Origin: an uncultured Cuneatibacter sp.
GTDB lineage: Bacteria; Bacillota; Clostridia; Lachnospirales; Lachnospiraceae
Direction of reading: 5' to 3'
NCBI GenBank assembly: GCA_934234215.1
Contig: CAKQHB010000011.1
Span: 20,208 to 84,207, forward strand
DNA length: 64,000 bases
Positions 40,808-49,437 of this stretch are shown here, one piece after another. A program made the translations under genes and the position numbers. Position 1 is the stretch's first letter, and every line of letters starts with the position of its first letter. The notes under the pieces were generated by a model that did no database searches, was not told the origin of the DNA, and saw only the letters and a list, made by a program, of their open reading frames with translations.

Positions 40808-42471
40808 GTCTTTTCCTCCATCACGATTGCCTGATATCCCTGCAGCGTAGTCTGATTTTCCTGATGCTCCACTGTCTCCAGATTGTTCAAGATCACCGTT
40901 CCATCCATCGGCAATGTCACAGTCTGCGACTCTTTCTGAAAGTTTACTGCAATGAGCAGCTTCTGACCGTCTCCCTGTCTTTCGTAGGCGATGAGATTTT
41001 TCTGCTCTCTCGCAAAAGGAACGAGCTTTCCAAAGGTAAATGTCCCGTGGTAAGCCGGATCTTTATACAACTGAATCAATTCTTTATAAAAGGCATAAAC
41101 CGAATTCGGATCTGCCTGCTCCGCCTCGACATTAATCGTCCTGTAATTGGGATTGACCCGCATCCAGGGCGTTCCCGCCGTAAATCCGGCATTGTCCGCG
41201 CTGCTCCACTGCACCGGCGTCCGGGCATTGTCTCTGCTGAACCGGTATGCATACTCCAGCGCTTCTTCTTCGGAATAACCTGCATCCACACAGGTCTTAT
41301 AATTATCAATGGTGCTGACATCATCGTAGGCTGCGATATTCGGGAATCTGCAGTTTTCCATGCCGATCTCCTGTCCCTGATATACAAACGGGATTCCGCG
41401 CAGGAAAAAGTAGGCGCAGGCAAGCGCTTTCTTACTCGTGTCGGACAGATCCTCCGCCGGAATATAACGGCTCACGCCACGGGGCTCGTCATGATTTTCG
41501 ATGATATTCGACAAAAATCCGATCTCTCCGGTGAGCTGCTGTCCCGCAAAAATTGCATTTTTATACATCTCGGCGCTAACCGGCTCATTGCGATACCAGA
41601 CGCCGTGCTTACCGCACAGCTCCGGCCCAAACTCAAACATAGAAGAGAAATAACCGTCTTCGCCAATAAAATTCGGCAGCTCCGATTCTTTTTCATCAAA
41701 TACTTCGCCAACAGTGAACGCATCGTACTTCTCGAATGTCTCCCGCTTCATCTCACCGAGAAATTCTCCGATACCCTCTGCATCCTGCAGCATCCGCTGT
41801 ACCGATACCAGTCCATCCTCTCTGTCCGGCTCGTAATCGCAGAATGGCAGCTTCTTTTTGATGTTGATGATCGCATCAATGCGGAATCCGGCAACACCGC
41901 GCTCCAGCCACCAGTTGATCATCTTATAAACTTCCTGCCGCAGCTTCGGATTTTCCCAGTTCAGATCCGGCTGCTTTTTGTGGAACAGATGCAAATAATA
42001 CTTTTCGGTACCGGGAATCGGCTCCCACACACTTCCGCCGAAATACGAGCGCCAGTTGCATGGCAGCTTGCCGTCCTTCTTTTCTGCAATATAAAAATAT
42101 TTTCCGTATTCGCCGTCCGGGTCCTGCAATGCCTTCCGGAACCATTCATGCTCGTCGGAGCAATGGTTTACCACGAGATCCATGATGACGTACATGCCGC
42201 GCTTTTTCGTCTCCTGCAGCAACCGATCCATCGTCTCCAGATCCCCAAATGCAGGATCGATTCCATAATAATCCGCAATATCGTAGCCCTGATCCGCAAA
42301 CGGAGACGGATACACCGGCGAGATCCAGATTAGATCGATGCCCAGATCTTTCAGATAATCCAACTTTTCAATAATTCCTTCCAGATCTCCTATGCCGTCT
42401 CCGTTCGCATCCCGAAAGCTCTTTGGCCAGATCTGGTAGGCAACCTTGCCCATCCACCACTTTTTCTTCAT
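40801..42471 (-). CDS. GH13 alpha-glucosidase (oligo-1,6-glucosidase type)
   Basis: 556-residue GH13 enzyme, without signal peptide, predicted to hydrolyse short alpha-glucosides such as isomalto- or malto-oligosaccharides. The TIM barrel carries YQIWPKSFRDANGDGIGDL, DLVVNHCSDEH, nucleophile Asp199 in GFRID, acid/base Glu256 in TVGE and Asp328 in ENHDEPR. A C-terminal beta-sandwich ends near QGYQAIVMEE. The QIWPKSF start and FRIDAI around the nucleophile place it near oligo-1,6-glucosidase/dextran glucosidase/TreC; which is unclear. It lies 24 bases after the second GH13 gene and overlaps the HD gene. Confidence 0.92.
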   Translation of the reverse strand: MKKKWWMGKVAYQIWPKSFRDANGDGIGDLEGIIEKLDYLKDLGIDLIWISPVYPSPFADQGYDIADYYGIDPAFGDLETMDRLLQETKKRGMYVIMDLVVNHCSDEHEWFRKALQDPDGEYGKYFYIAEKKDGKLPCNWRSYFGGSVWEPIPGTEKYYLHLFHKKQPDLNWENPKLRQEVYKMINWWLERGVAGFRIDAIINIKKKLPFCDYEPDREDGLVSVQRMLQDAEGIGEFLGEMKRETFEKYDAFTVGEVFDEKESELPNFIGEDGYFSSMFEFGPELCGKHGVWYRNEPVSAEMYKNAIFAGQQLTGEIGFLSNIIENHDEPRGVSRYIPAEDLSDTSKKALACAYFFLRGIPFVYQGQEIGMENCRFPNIAAYDDVSTIDNYKTCVDAGYSEEEALEYAYRFSRDNARTPVQWSSADNAGFTAGTPWMRVNPNYRTINVEAEQADPNSVYAFYKELIQLYKDPAYHGTFTFGKLVPFAREQKNLIAYERQGDGQKLLIAVNFQKESQTVTLPMDGTVILNNLETVEHQENQTTLQGYQAIVMEEKTC

Positions 42472-42495
42472 CGTTTTGTTCCTTTTTCCTTATTT

Positions 42496-44181
42496 TTATG
42501 ATAACGAATAGCGATATACTTTTGCCTCATAAGGGCGCAGCATCGTTTTTTGACCATTTTCCGGATAATTGCAGATCATACAGGTTGCCTGCTCCGGAAT
42601 CTGTTCCGATACTGCCTGCGGAATGGTCTGCTCCTGCTCCGTAAAGTTGCACAGCACCATGAGCCGTTCCTGTCCCCATGTGCGGATGTACAAAAACAGT
42701 TCTTCACTGTCCGGCTCCAATGCCTCGTAGGTACCGTATACGATACTCTCGTTCTCATGACGCAGCCGAATCAGCTTCTTATAATAAGAAAAGACGGAAT
42801 CCGGATCGTGCACCTGTGCAGCCGCATTGATTTCCGGATAATTGGAATTCACCCTGATCCAGGGTGTTCCCGTCGTAAATCCCGCATTGGCGCTGGCATC
42901 CCACTGCATCGGCGTTCTGGCATTGTCCCGACTGATCCGTTTCAGATAGCCGATCATCGTCTCCGGCTTCACACCGCACTGCTCTGTTAATTCATGGTAC
43001 GCATTGATACTCTCGATATCCCGATAATCCTCTAAATGATCGAAGCAGGCATTCGTCATACCCAGCTCTTCGCCCTGGTACACATACGGCGTTCCCTGCA
43101 TCATGTGCAGACATGTTCCCAGCATCTTTGCCGACAATACACGATACTTCGGAGCATCATTGCCAAAACGGGAAACACACCGCGGCTGATCGTGATTGGA
43201 CAGATACAGACTGTTCCATGCCTTTCCCTCCAGCTCTGTCTGCCATCTGGATAAAATGCCTTTCCATTCGGACAATGGCATCTTCTCTCTGTCCCACTTA
43301 CCAAAGTGACTCTTGGATGCAACTCCCTCGCCCATATGCTCAAACTGGAACACCATGTTTAACTCTGTGCCTTCCGCATTGCCATATTTCTTCGCCTCTT
43401 CCAATGTCACACCGGCAGCCTCTCCCACGGTAATCAGGTCATAATGAGACAATACCCGGCGGTTCATCTCCTGCAGATATTCATGCACATGTGGGCCGTT
43501 CGCGCTGCCGCTGTCCGCATATCCCGTCTCTCCAGCGACTCCATCCGGCAATCCCGGCTGTTTGGAAATCAAGCTGATGACATCCATGCGGAAGCCGTCT
43601 ACGCCTTTTTCACACCACCAATTCATCATATCAAAAACGCGGTCCCGTACTTTAGGATTGTCCCAATTCAGATCCGGCTGTTTTTTCGAAAACAGATGTA
43701 AGTAATACATGTTCGTCTGCGCATCGTATTCCCACGCGGAACCACTGAAAGCAGAGCCCCAGTTATTTGGCTCTGAACCGTCCGCTTTTCCTTCCCGCCA
43801 GATGTAAAAATCGCGGTACGGATTGTCCACGCTCTTGCGGCTCTCCACAAACCACGCATGTTCATCGGAGGTGTGATTTACGACGAGATCCATCATGATC
43901 TTAATTCCCAGCTCGTGTGCCCGCGCCAGCATCCGATCATAATCCTCCATCGTTCCAAAATCCGTCATGATCGCCTGATAATCGCTGATGTCATAACCAT
44001 TGTCGTCGTTTGGCGACTGGTACACCGGCGACAGCCAGATTACATCAATCCCCAGCTCCTTCAAATACTCCAACCGCTGCGTGATTCCATTCAGATCACC
44101 GATTCCGTCCCCGTTGGAATCCTGAAAACTCCGGGGATAAATCTGATAAACAACCGCTTCCTTCCACCATGCCTTCTGCAT
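42496..44181 (-). CDS. GH13 alpha-glucosidase, second paralogue
   Basis: 561-residue cytoplasmic GH13 enzyme, a diverged paralogue of the downstream gene. Motifs: YQIYPRSFQDSNGDGIGDL, DLVVNHTSDEH, nucleophile Asp200 in GFRMDVISLISKQPGLP, acid/base Glu254 in TVGEAAG and Asp331 in SNHDQPR. The sequence DVIS after the nucleophile is characteristic of alpha-1,6 specificity (oligo-1,6-glucosidase, EC 3.2.1.10), whereas the other enzyme has DAIIN. The start at 44181 follows AGGAGG; the frame extends 11 codons further without support. No transporter or regulator is adjacent. Confidence 0.92.
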   Translation of the reverse strand: MQKAWWKEAVVYQIYPRSFQDSNGDGIGDLNGITQRLEYLKELGIDVIWLSPVYQSPNDDNGYDISDYQAIMTDFGTMEDYDRMLARAHELGIKIMMDLVVNHTSDEHAWFVESRKSVDNPYRDFYIWREGKADGSEPNNWGSAFSGSAWEYDAQTNMYYLHLFSKKQPDLNWDNPKVRDRVFDMMNWWCEKGVDGFRMDVISLISKQPGLPDGVAGETGYADSGSANGPHVHEYLQEMNRRVLSHYDLITVGEAAGVTLEEAKKYGNAEGTELNMVFQFEHMGEGVASKSHFGKWDREKMPLSEWKGILSRWQTELEGKAWNSLYLSNHDQPRCVSRFGNDAPKYRVLSAKMLGTCLHMMQGTPYVYQGEELGMTNACFDHLEDYRDIESINAYHELTEQCGVKPETMIGYLKRISRDNARTPMQWDASANAGFTTGTPWIRVNSNYPEINAAAQVHDPDSVFSYYKKLIRLRHENESIVYGTYEALEPDSEELFLYIRTWGQERLMVLCNFTEQEQTIPQAVSEQIPEQATCMICNYPENGQKTMLRPYEAKVYRYSLS

Positions 44182-44216
44182 CTTGATAAACCTCCTGCTC
44201 CAAAACATCCACAAAA

Positions 44217-44248
44217 GGGAGATCCATGAATCTTTCCATGAATCTCCC
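44217..44248 (-). terminator. terminator between rubrerythrin and the GH13 genes
   Basis: GGGAGATCCATG (44217-44228) and CATGAATCTCCC (44237-44248), a 12-bp stem with one G-U pair and TTTTG on the minus strand. It lies 36 bases after the rubrerythrin stop. Confidence 0.75.
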
Positions 44249-44283
44249 GGCGTGTTCCCGACTACAATCGGGATCTCTTCTTT

Positions 44284-44820
44284 TTAATAATTCTCTTCGT
44301 GTACTTCAAAATAGCTCTGCGGGTGAGCACATACCGGACATACTGCCGGAGCCTTCGTGCCAACTACGATGTGACCACAGTTGCGGCACTCCCAAACCTT
44401 CACTTCGCTCTTCTCGAAAACAGCTGCCGTCTCAACATTCTTTAACAATGCACGGTAACGCTCCTCATGATGCTTCTCAATCGCACCAACCATGCGGAAC
44501 TTTGCAGCCAGTGCCTTAAAGCCCTCTTCCTCGGCGGTCTTTGCAAACTCTTCGTACATATCGATCCACTCGTAATTCTCACCGTCTGCTGCAGCAGCCA
44601 GATTCTGTGCAGTATCACCGATGCCCTCTAACTCCTTAAACCACATCTTTGCATGCTCTTTCTCATTGTCTGCAGTCTTCAAAAACAGAGAAGCAATCTG
44701 CTCGTAACCTTCCTTCTTTGCAACAGATGCGAAATACGTGTACTTATTGCGTGCCTGAGACTCTCCTGCAAAAGCAGCTTCCAGATTCTTTTCCGTCTTT
44801 GTTCCAGCGTACTTACTCAT
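44284..44820 (-). CDS. rubrerythrin
   Basis: 178-residue rubrerythrin: a ferritin-like diiron domain (FAGESQARNKYTYFA with Glu ligands; ADNEKEHAKMWFKEL; AIEKHHEERYRALL) and a C-terminal rubredoxin-like Fe(Cys)4 domain (ECRNCG ... CPVCAHPQSYFE). It reduces hydrogen peroxide in anaerobes. The start at 44820 follows TGGAGG. It is monocistronic, with a perfect promoter and a palindrome in the promoter spacer, so regulation by a repressor is likely. Confidence 0.95.
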   Translation of the reverse strand: MSKYAGTKTEKNLEAAFAGESQARNKYTYFASVAKKEGYEQIASLFLKTADNEKEHAKMWFKELEGIGDTAQNLAAAADGENYEWIDMYEEFAKTAEEEGFKALAAKFRMVGAIEKHHEERYRALLKNVETAAVFEKSEVKVWECRNCGHIVVGTKAPAVCPVCAHPQSYFEVHEENY

Positions 44821-44912
44821 CGTAAAACCCTCCATATATTCTTTATTTTCGGCAGCAGATGCCGTTTGTCGTTCGGGAGAGACATCTGCTGTACTGTTCT
44901 TTGCATGGTTTA

Positions 44913-44941
44913 ATTATAGTAATGGTTACTGATTTTGTCAA
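44913..44941 (-). promoter_or_regulatory. rubrerythrin promoter with palindrome in the spacer
   Basis: On the minus strand: TTGACA (44941-44936), a 17-base spacer and TATAAT (44918-44913). AGTAA-N3-TTACT at 44918-44930 is a perfect 13-base palindrome inside the spacer. It does not match the usual PerR box, so the regulator is unknown. Confidence 0.75.
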
Positions 44942-44969
44942 GTGACTTTTCTGCGGGTCTCATACATTC

Positions 44970-45545
44970 TTATGGTTTCACAAACTCAACCTGATACTCT
45001 TTTCCCTGCAATTCTCCGATGTCTCGGACATACTCCTCCAGAAGCGTCTCCGCACGCTGACGGGCTTGGAGAAGAAGGGATTTGTCATTTTCGGCGGTTT
45101 CTTTCATCTTTTCTTCTGCGGCTGCGAAAGCATCACTCTGTTTCTCTGCCGAAATCTCCGGAGCAAAAAGCCCCGACTTTCCCACCAGATAAGAATCCTC
45201 TGTCAGAGAAGCTTCATCAACTTTGTAGTCCAACACCTTTGCTTCCGGAATCGTGATCTGGATAACATCACCCTCTACCTTCATCGAAACTTCACTGAAA
45301 TCAACACCAACTTTCACAATACCGGAATATTCGATCCAAAGCTGCGTTTTCGTGTCCCACCATAATACTTGTTTTTTATCATCCATCCTTACAGTATTAT
45401 GATAGTACGTCTCTAGTGTCGCCAATTCACAGACGGACTGCAGCTGACTTTCTTTTAACTCTTCCTGCGGAAGTTCTTCTTTCTTTCCACATCCAACTGC
45501 AGAAATCAACAAGATTCCTGCAAGTATGTATCCAATCTTTTTCAT
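44970..45545 (-). CDS. DUF4230 lipoprotein
   Basis: 191-residue secreted lipoprotein: the signal peptide MKKIGYILAGILLISAVGC places lipidated Cys at residue 19. The rest matches DUF4230 as I know it: ELATLETYYHNTVRM at the start, then IEYSGIVKVGVDFSEV, IPEAKVLDYKVD, and a long C-terminal helix (ARQRAETLLEEYVRD). Function unknown. The second of two close ATGs (45545) is preferred for spacing to AGGAGA. It is 16 bases downstream of a paralogue. Confidence 0.8.
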   Translation of the reverse strand: MKKIGYILAGILLISAVGCGKKEELPQEELKESQLQSVCELATLETYYHNTVRMDDKKQVLWWDTKTQLWIEYSGIVKVGVDFSEVSMKVEGDVIQITIPEAKVLDYKVDEASLTEDSYLVGKSGLFAPEISAEKQSDAFAAAEEKMKETAENDKSLLLQARQRAETLLEEYVRDIGELQGKEYQVEFVKP

Positions 45546-45561
45546 CTGCATTCTCCTCGTA

Positions 45562-46215
45562 TCACGGAATAATCTCCAGCTCGTATCCACCGTCTTCCGC
45601 TAACGGACTCAACACCGCGCGGATCGCATTTACCGCATTTTCCTCCGCTCGACTCAGAATCTCTTCGTTGTCCGCACTCTCTTCTGTGACATCTGCAATA
45701 CACGCCTGATAGGCTTCTCGTGATACTCCCGCTGTCTCTGATTTACTGTCCAAAAACATGTATTTCAATGATCCCATATCCACAGAAATATCTGTAATTT
45801 CTACTGTCGGAAGCGTAATCGTAATTTTCTTTGTTTCCGGATCTGCTGTGATCTGCAGCTGATCCATCTTGATTCCCGCCCACACTTCTGCTTCATAAGA
45901 AACACGATACAGCTCCTTCTCATTAGACTCGGCCGCGTAAACTCTCGCAACTCCATTGTAGACACACTTGCAGGTCGATAAATCACTGATTGGCATCACC
46001 TTTTCTAAAATGGACGATGCTGTATATGTAATCGTTTCCCGATTCGGTCTCGTCCACTCGTAGACCTTCATGCCAACCACTGTCAATCCCGCTACGACTA
46101 CAATCAAGATCACGGTATTCCGTATTCTTTTCAGTTTTTTCCAAACAGGTTTCGGCTTTTTCTCTGCTTGTTCCTCCTCTTTCATCGGCTCTGTTTTCTC
46201 AATATCTTCCTTCAC
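45562..46215 (-). CDS. DUF4230 membrane-anchored protein
   Basis: 217-residue paralogue of the next gene. The N-terminus is cytoplasmic and basic (residues 1-32), followed by one membrane anchor (NTVILIVVVAGLTVVGMKVY) and an extracytoplasmic DUF4230 domain (ISDLSTCKCVYNGVARVYA; SYEAEVWAGIKMDQL; ITLPTVEITDISVD). The start is GTG (46215) after GGAGGG. The two DUF4230 proteins, one lipid-anchored and one membrane-anchored, are probably co-expressed and may form a complex. Function unknown. Confidence 0.8.
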   Translation of the reverse strand: MKEDIEKTEPMKEEEQAEKKPKPVWKKLKRIRNTVILIVVVAGLTVVGMKVYEWTRPNRETITYTASSILEKVMPISDLSTCKCVYNGVARVYAAESNEKELYRVSYEAEVWAGIKMDQLQITADPETKKITITLPTVEITDISVDMGSLKYMFLDSKSETAGVSREAYQACIADVTEESADNEEILSRAEENAVNAIRAVLSPLAEDGGYELEIIP

Positions 46216-46256
46216 GATGCCCTCCGTCTTTTGTACTCGATTATGTCCGCCTTATC

Positions 46257-46784
46257 TTACATTTCCTTCGACAGATGGCTCTCCAGCAACGCCTTTACTT
46301 CCGCCAATTCCTCTGCTGTCAGCCTGCTCTCGTCTACAAGCATCATCGCATTGCTCTTCATCCGAACATACAGATATCCCTGGCATTCGCCCCATGCGTC
46401 AAGAGAGTTCCAATAATGATTGCCCTCGCCGTAATCCGAAGAAATCTGAATCCCATCTTCTGAGAACGTATACTCACGGCGTCCATAGCGCAATGACGGA
46501 TCTACCTTCGCTAATTTCACTGCAAGCTTCAGCACACCTTTTTGAAACTGCTTTGTGCGCAGAGCCAGCAGAGCGCTCACACCTGCCAGCAAAATCCATT
46601 CAATCCTCTGAGCGGTTCCCACATACCGCCAGATCCAGAGCAAAAAGCCCAGACAGACAATTGCCAAAATTCCAAAGAAAATCCGGGCAAACTTCCGCTT
46701 TTTCACATTTACCGCTTTGGAGAGCTGGATCTCCATAAGAACCGCCTGCTCTTTTTCCCCCACATCCATTCTGCAATGTACCAT
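46257..46784 (-). CDS. small membrane protein with YcxB-like C-terminal domain
   Basis: 175-residue protein: an N-terminal region, two membrane segments (FARIFFGILAIVCLGFLLWIW and IEWILLAGVSALLAL) and a C-terminal domain similar in layout to YcxB (YTFSEDGIQISSDYGEGNHY, WNSLDAWGECQGYLYVRM). No enzymatic motif is seen. The start at 46784 is chosen for AAGGAA about 11 bases upstream; the spacing is long. It lies 41 bases upstream of the DUF4230 pair. Confidence 0.7.
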   Translation of the reverse strand: MVHCRMDVGEKEQAVLMEIQLSKAVNVKKRKFARIFFGILAIVCLGFLLWIWRYVGTAQRIEWILLAGVSALLALRTKQFQKGVLKLAVKLAKVDPSLRYGRREYTFSEDGIQISSDYGEGNHYWNSLDAWGECQGYLYVRMKSNAMMLVDESRLTAEELAEVKALLESHLSKEM

Positions 46785-46881
46785 GATGAAACAATTCCTT
46801 TCTTCAGATAATTTTCTTATCACCTTTCATTATAAAGAAAACGCGTAAAAAAACAATTGAATTTTGCGGTTAAAATCGGAA

Positions 46882-47649
46882 TCATTTCGTTTCCTCTTCT
46901 TTGTGATCTTCCATCTCTGCATCTTCCTCCAACAGAACGGCTTCCTCTTCTTCCTCAGCAGCCTCTTCTTCGATCTCCTCCGGTGTCTCATTCTCCGGAG
47001 CACTCTCGCACAGACCAATGATCACTCTTGCTCCGAGAAGCGGAAGAAATGCAACATACGCTCCACTCGCTGCAAACGTATTTACCGACCAGACGCCCAG
47101 CAAGCATCCGAGAACAAAGCAAATCACACTGTTCGTGTACATCACTGCTTTTTTTCGGAACACGCGATCTTTTGTTAATACATACTGCGTCCAGCCGATC
47201 ACACACTGCTTAAAGTTGTTCGTTGTAAAAATGGAAGAACTGTTAAAACCGTCTGCTGCAGAGTAGACTCCCCACTGAAATGCTGAACAGAAGAAAATCG
47301 GATAAGTACCGATGAATACCGGTTCCAACGGCAACAGTGATGATGCAAGCAACCCAAATGCATCCACCCACAACGCCAGTTTTCTCATGTTTAACTTTGT
47401 ATAGTTTGTCAGGATATACGCAAGTACAATTCCTGTCGCAAAAATCAGAACAGCCAGCAATCTGTAACCAATCATCCCCGTTTTCAGAGAAACTAGTTCT
47501 ACCGCGATTTCCATTACATTACCGGTCTGCGCCGATGCAAAAATTCCGGAGTGCTGCGTAATTGCAAACGTACCCAGAAAACCTCCAACCAACGTCATCA
47601 GCCATTGCAAATAGGCTTCATTTCGTTCTGCCAGTTTCTTTCTTGTCAT
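46882..47649 (-). CDS. YoaK/DUF1275 family membrane protein
   Basis: 255-residue inner-membrane protein with about six segments. The family signature is GGFLGTFAITQHSGIFASAQTGN followed by ELVSL, and NNFKQCVIGWTQY in the second half. DUF1275 proteins have no settled role; some are thought to be transporters. An unusual, very acidic cytoplasmic tail of about 40 residues (ENETPEEIEEEAAEEEEEAV...) ends the protein. The start at 47649 follows GAGGAGG. The upstream frame extension is rejected. Confidence 0.82.
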   Translation of the reverse strand: MTRKKLAERNEAYLQWLMTLVGGFLGTFAITQHSGIFASAQTGNVMEIAVELVSLKTGMIGYRLLAVLIFATGIVLAYILTNYTKLNMRKLALWVDAFGLLASSLLPLEPVFIGTYPIFFCSAFQWGVYSAADGFNSSSIFTTNNFKQCVIGWTQYVLTKDRVFRKKAVMYTNSVICFVLGCLLGVWSVNTFAASGAYVAFLPLLGARVIIGLCESAPENETPEEIEEEAAEEEEEAVLLEEDAEMEDHKEEETK

Positions 47650-47755
47650 TTTCCTGATGCCTCCTCTTTGTTTTCCAGTCACCTATCATAGCACTTGGGG
47701 AAACATTTTGGAACAGGCATTTTCCTGATTCTTTTCTCCTTCTTTGCGTAAATTT

Positions 47756-48499
47756 CTACTGCAAACCTGCCAGCGCCAGGAATTTTTTATCTGACTGGAT
47801 ACTCTGTGTCAGAAACTGACCATCCCGAAACAGAGCATAGGTCGTGACCGGTGCAGGGACATTCTGTGCAGATTCTTTGTCCGTGATATGGATGGCCTTG
47901 AACGGGATACCATGTTCCTTCGCCGCTTCCTGCACCCTCGGCACCCAATAATAGGTGTAGGGGCACTGATCGGTGTAATAAAGAACAAAGCCTGCTTCTT
48001 CCATCACCGGATACTTCGCACATTCCTTAAAATGCGGCGGCTGCGCGCCTGATTCAATGGGAAGATACATGAGATTGATCCCGCAGTCGGATATGTCTGC
48101 CACACGGAATCCCTTGTAAGCAAGGAACTTCGGGTCGGCCAGAAATTCTCGCTTCCGCCCCTCCGCGCACAAAATGCAAATCCCCCTCTTTCCCTGCGCC
48201 TTGGCATCACAAATACATGCCTCCAGCAAATCATTCGCGTATCCGTGTCCCTTCATGGAGCCGGATACCCATAAGCAGTTAATGTAAAGGTAGCCCTCTG
48301 CCGCAATAGGCACCCAGGCGTTTTCAGCCGGAATGTATTCGATAAAGCATTTACCGCGCTCCTCGCTGCGATAGAAAACAAGTCCATCATCAAAGCGCTG
48401 CCGCAGCCATTCCTTTTTTGCAACACTCTGCTTGCCGGACATGGCGCAGCAGATATGTTCCCTGTCAATATTTTCTTTTGTGATCCGAATATAGTTCAT
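47756..48499 (-). CDS. YoaP-like GNAT acetyltransferase with thioredoxin-like domain
   Basis: 247-residue protein. The first half is a GNAT N-acetyltransferase fold (INCLWVSGSMKGHGYANDLL is the acetyl-CoA loop region). The second half resembles a thioredoxin fold with CPY in TDQCPYTYYWV and a cis-Pro-like VPAPVTTYALFRDGQF, as in YoaP-type proteins. Substrate unknown. The ATG at 48499 is preceded by a suitable AGGA. It is followed, upstream in the genome, by small genes of similar type, so this area may be an accessory cluster. Confidence 0.8.
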   Translation of the reverse strand: MNYIRITKENIDREHICCAMSGKQSVAKKEWLRQRFDDGLVFYRSEERGKCFIEYIPAENAWVPIAAEGYLYINCLWVSGSMKGHGYANDLLEACICDAKAQGKRGICILCAEGRKREFLADPKFLAYKGFRVADISDCGINLMYLPIESGAQPPHFKECAKYPVMEEAGFVLYYTDQCPYTYYWVPRVQEAAKEHGIPFKAIHITDKESAQNVPAPVTTYALFRDGQFLTQSIQSDKKFLALAGLQ

Positions 48500-48555
48500 C
48501 CACTATTCCTCCAATGCTGCCGATTTTACTTTTCCTTTTTCCTTGAATGTGGTTT

Positions 48556-48798
48556 CTACCGCACCCCGTTGTTCTTTTGTTTTTGTTTTGGTAAGGGCAA
48601 TTCATCGTACATTGCCGCAGGCATAAGCGCCAAAGCAGAGCTTGTTTTCTTTACGAGCAGCCGGTCATCATATATCCCGCCGACGATTTTACCGCGATAA
48701 TAAAGGATAAATTCCCCCATCATCGACCGGTAAGAAACCGCTTCCAAATCCGATAGCTGTTCTAAAATGAAATGAAGATACTCTTTACTGGATGTCAT
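48556..48798 (-). CDS. shortened TfoX-type protein with internal deletion
   Basis: 80-residue TfoX N-terminal-domain protein. The first 58 residues are ordinary (ILEQLSDLEAVSYRSMMGEF, then RGKIVGGIYDDRLLVKKT). Family members then read about 30 residues with a PYEGAKPML motif before the conserved end 'MYDELPLPKPK'. Here SALALMPAA jumps directly to MYDELPLPKQKQK. An in-frame deletion of about 28-33 residues is inferred from family knowledge. It may be a decaying or minimal form. The start follows AGGAGA. Confidence 0.75.
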   Translation of the reverse strand: MTSSKEYLHFILEQLSDLEAVSYRSMMGEFILYYRGKIVGGIYDDRLLVKKTSSALALMPAAMYDELPLPKQKQKNNGVR

Positions 48799-48810
48799 TA
48801 TTTCTCCTGT

Positions 48811-49437
48811 TTAACAAAGCTGTCCCGGCAGCTTCTGCTTTTCTTTTGCCGAAAAAGTGGCTTCAAACTGCTCAAACCCCTTCGGATCTTTCTCACAGAC
48901 AAAATACCCCTCGGGGTCTTTGTAAGTGCCGGAAATGCCATCCAGAAATCCGGGGTTCAGTTCTTTGATGAGAAAATAGTCTGCCTCCGGGTCGTCGGCA
49001 TAGCGTACACCCTTGGTTTTGGCCGGAACAAAGCCAGACTTGCCGTAAAAATCAATATTGCCGGTAATGGCAAGCGCCCCTGCACCCATTTCTCTGGCTT
49101 TTTCCATGGAATAGTCGAACAGCTGCTTTCCGTAGCCCTGCCGCTTGTATGCGGGTGCAATGCTGATGGGGCCGAAGGTCATGATCGGTACCTTTCGTCC
49201 ATCGTCACAGTCGATCTCTGACCGCACATAAATGACATGCCCGATCAGCTCGCCGTTCAGCTCCATCACAAAATCCAGCTCCGGCACAAATGCCGGGTCA
49301 TCCCGATAACAGTGCAGCACATAGTGCTCCATACAGCCGGGGCGATAAACATTCCAGAATGACTCGCGAGTCAGGTTTTCGACGGCTCTGTAGTCGTCTT
49401 TCGTTTCCCGACGAATGATAATATTCTTTTCTGACAT
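48811..49437 (-). CDS. internal start for the GNAT domain of the TetR-GNAT frame
   Basis: ATG at 49437 with AAGGAG about eight bases upstream, in the same frame as the TetR part. It would produce a free 208-residue GNAT acetyltransferase. The start signal is seen in the sequence; use is inferred. Confidence 0.5.
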   Translation of the reverse strand: MSEKNIIIRRETKDDYRAVENLTRESFWNVYRPGCMEHYVLHCYRDDPAFVPELDFVMELNGELIGHVIYVRSEIDCDDGRKVPIMTFGPISIAPAYKRQGYGKQLFDYSMEKAREMGAGALAITGNIDFYGKSGFVPAKTKGVRYADDPEADYFLIKELNPGFLDGISGTYKDPEGYFVCEKDPKGFEQFEATFSAKEKQKLPGQLC

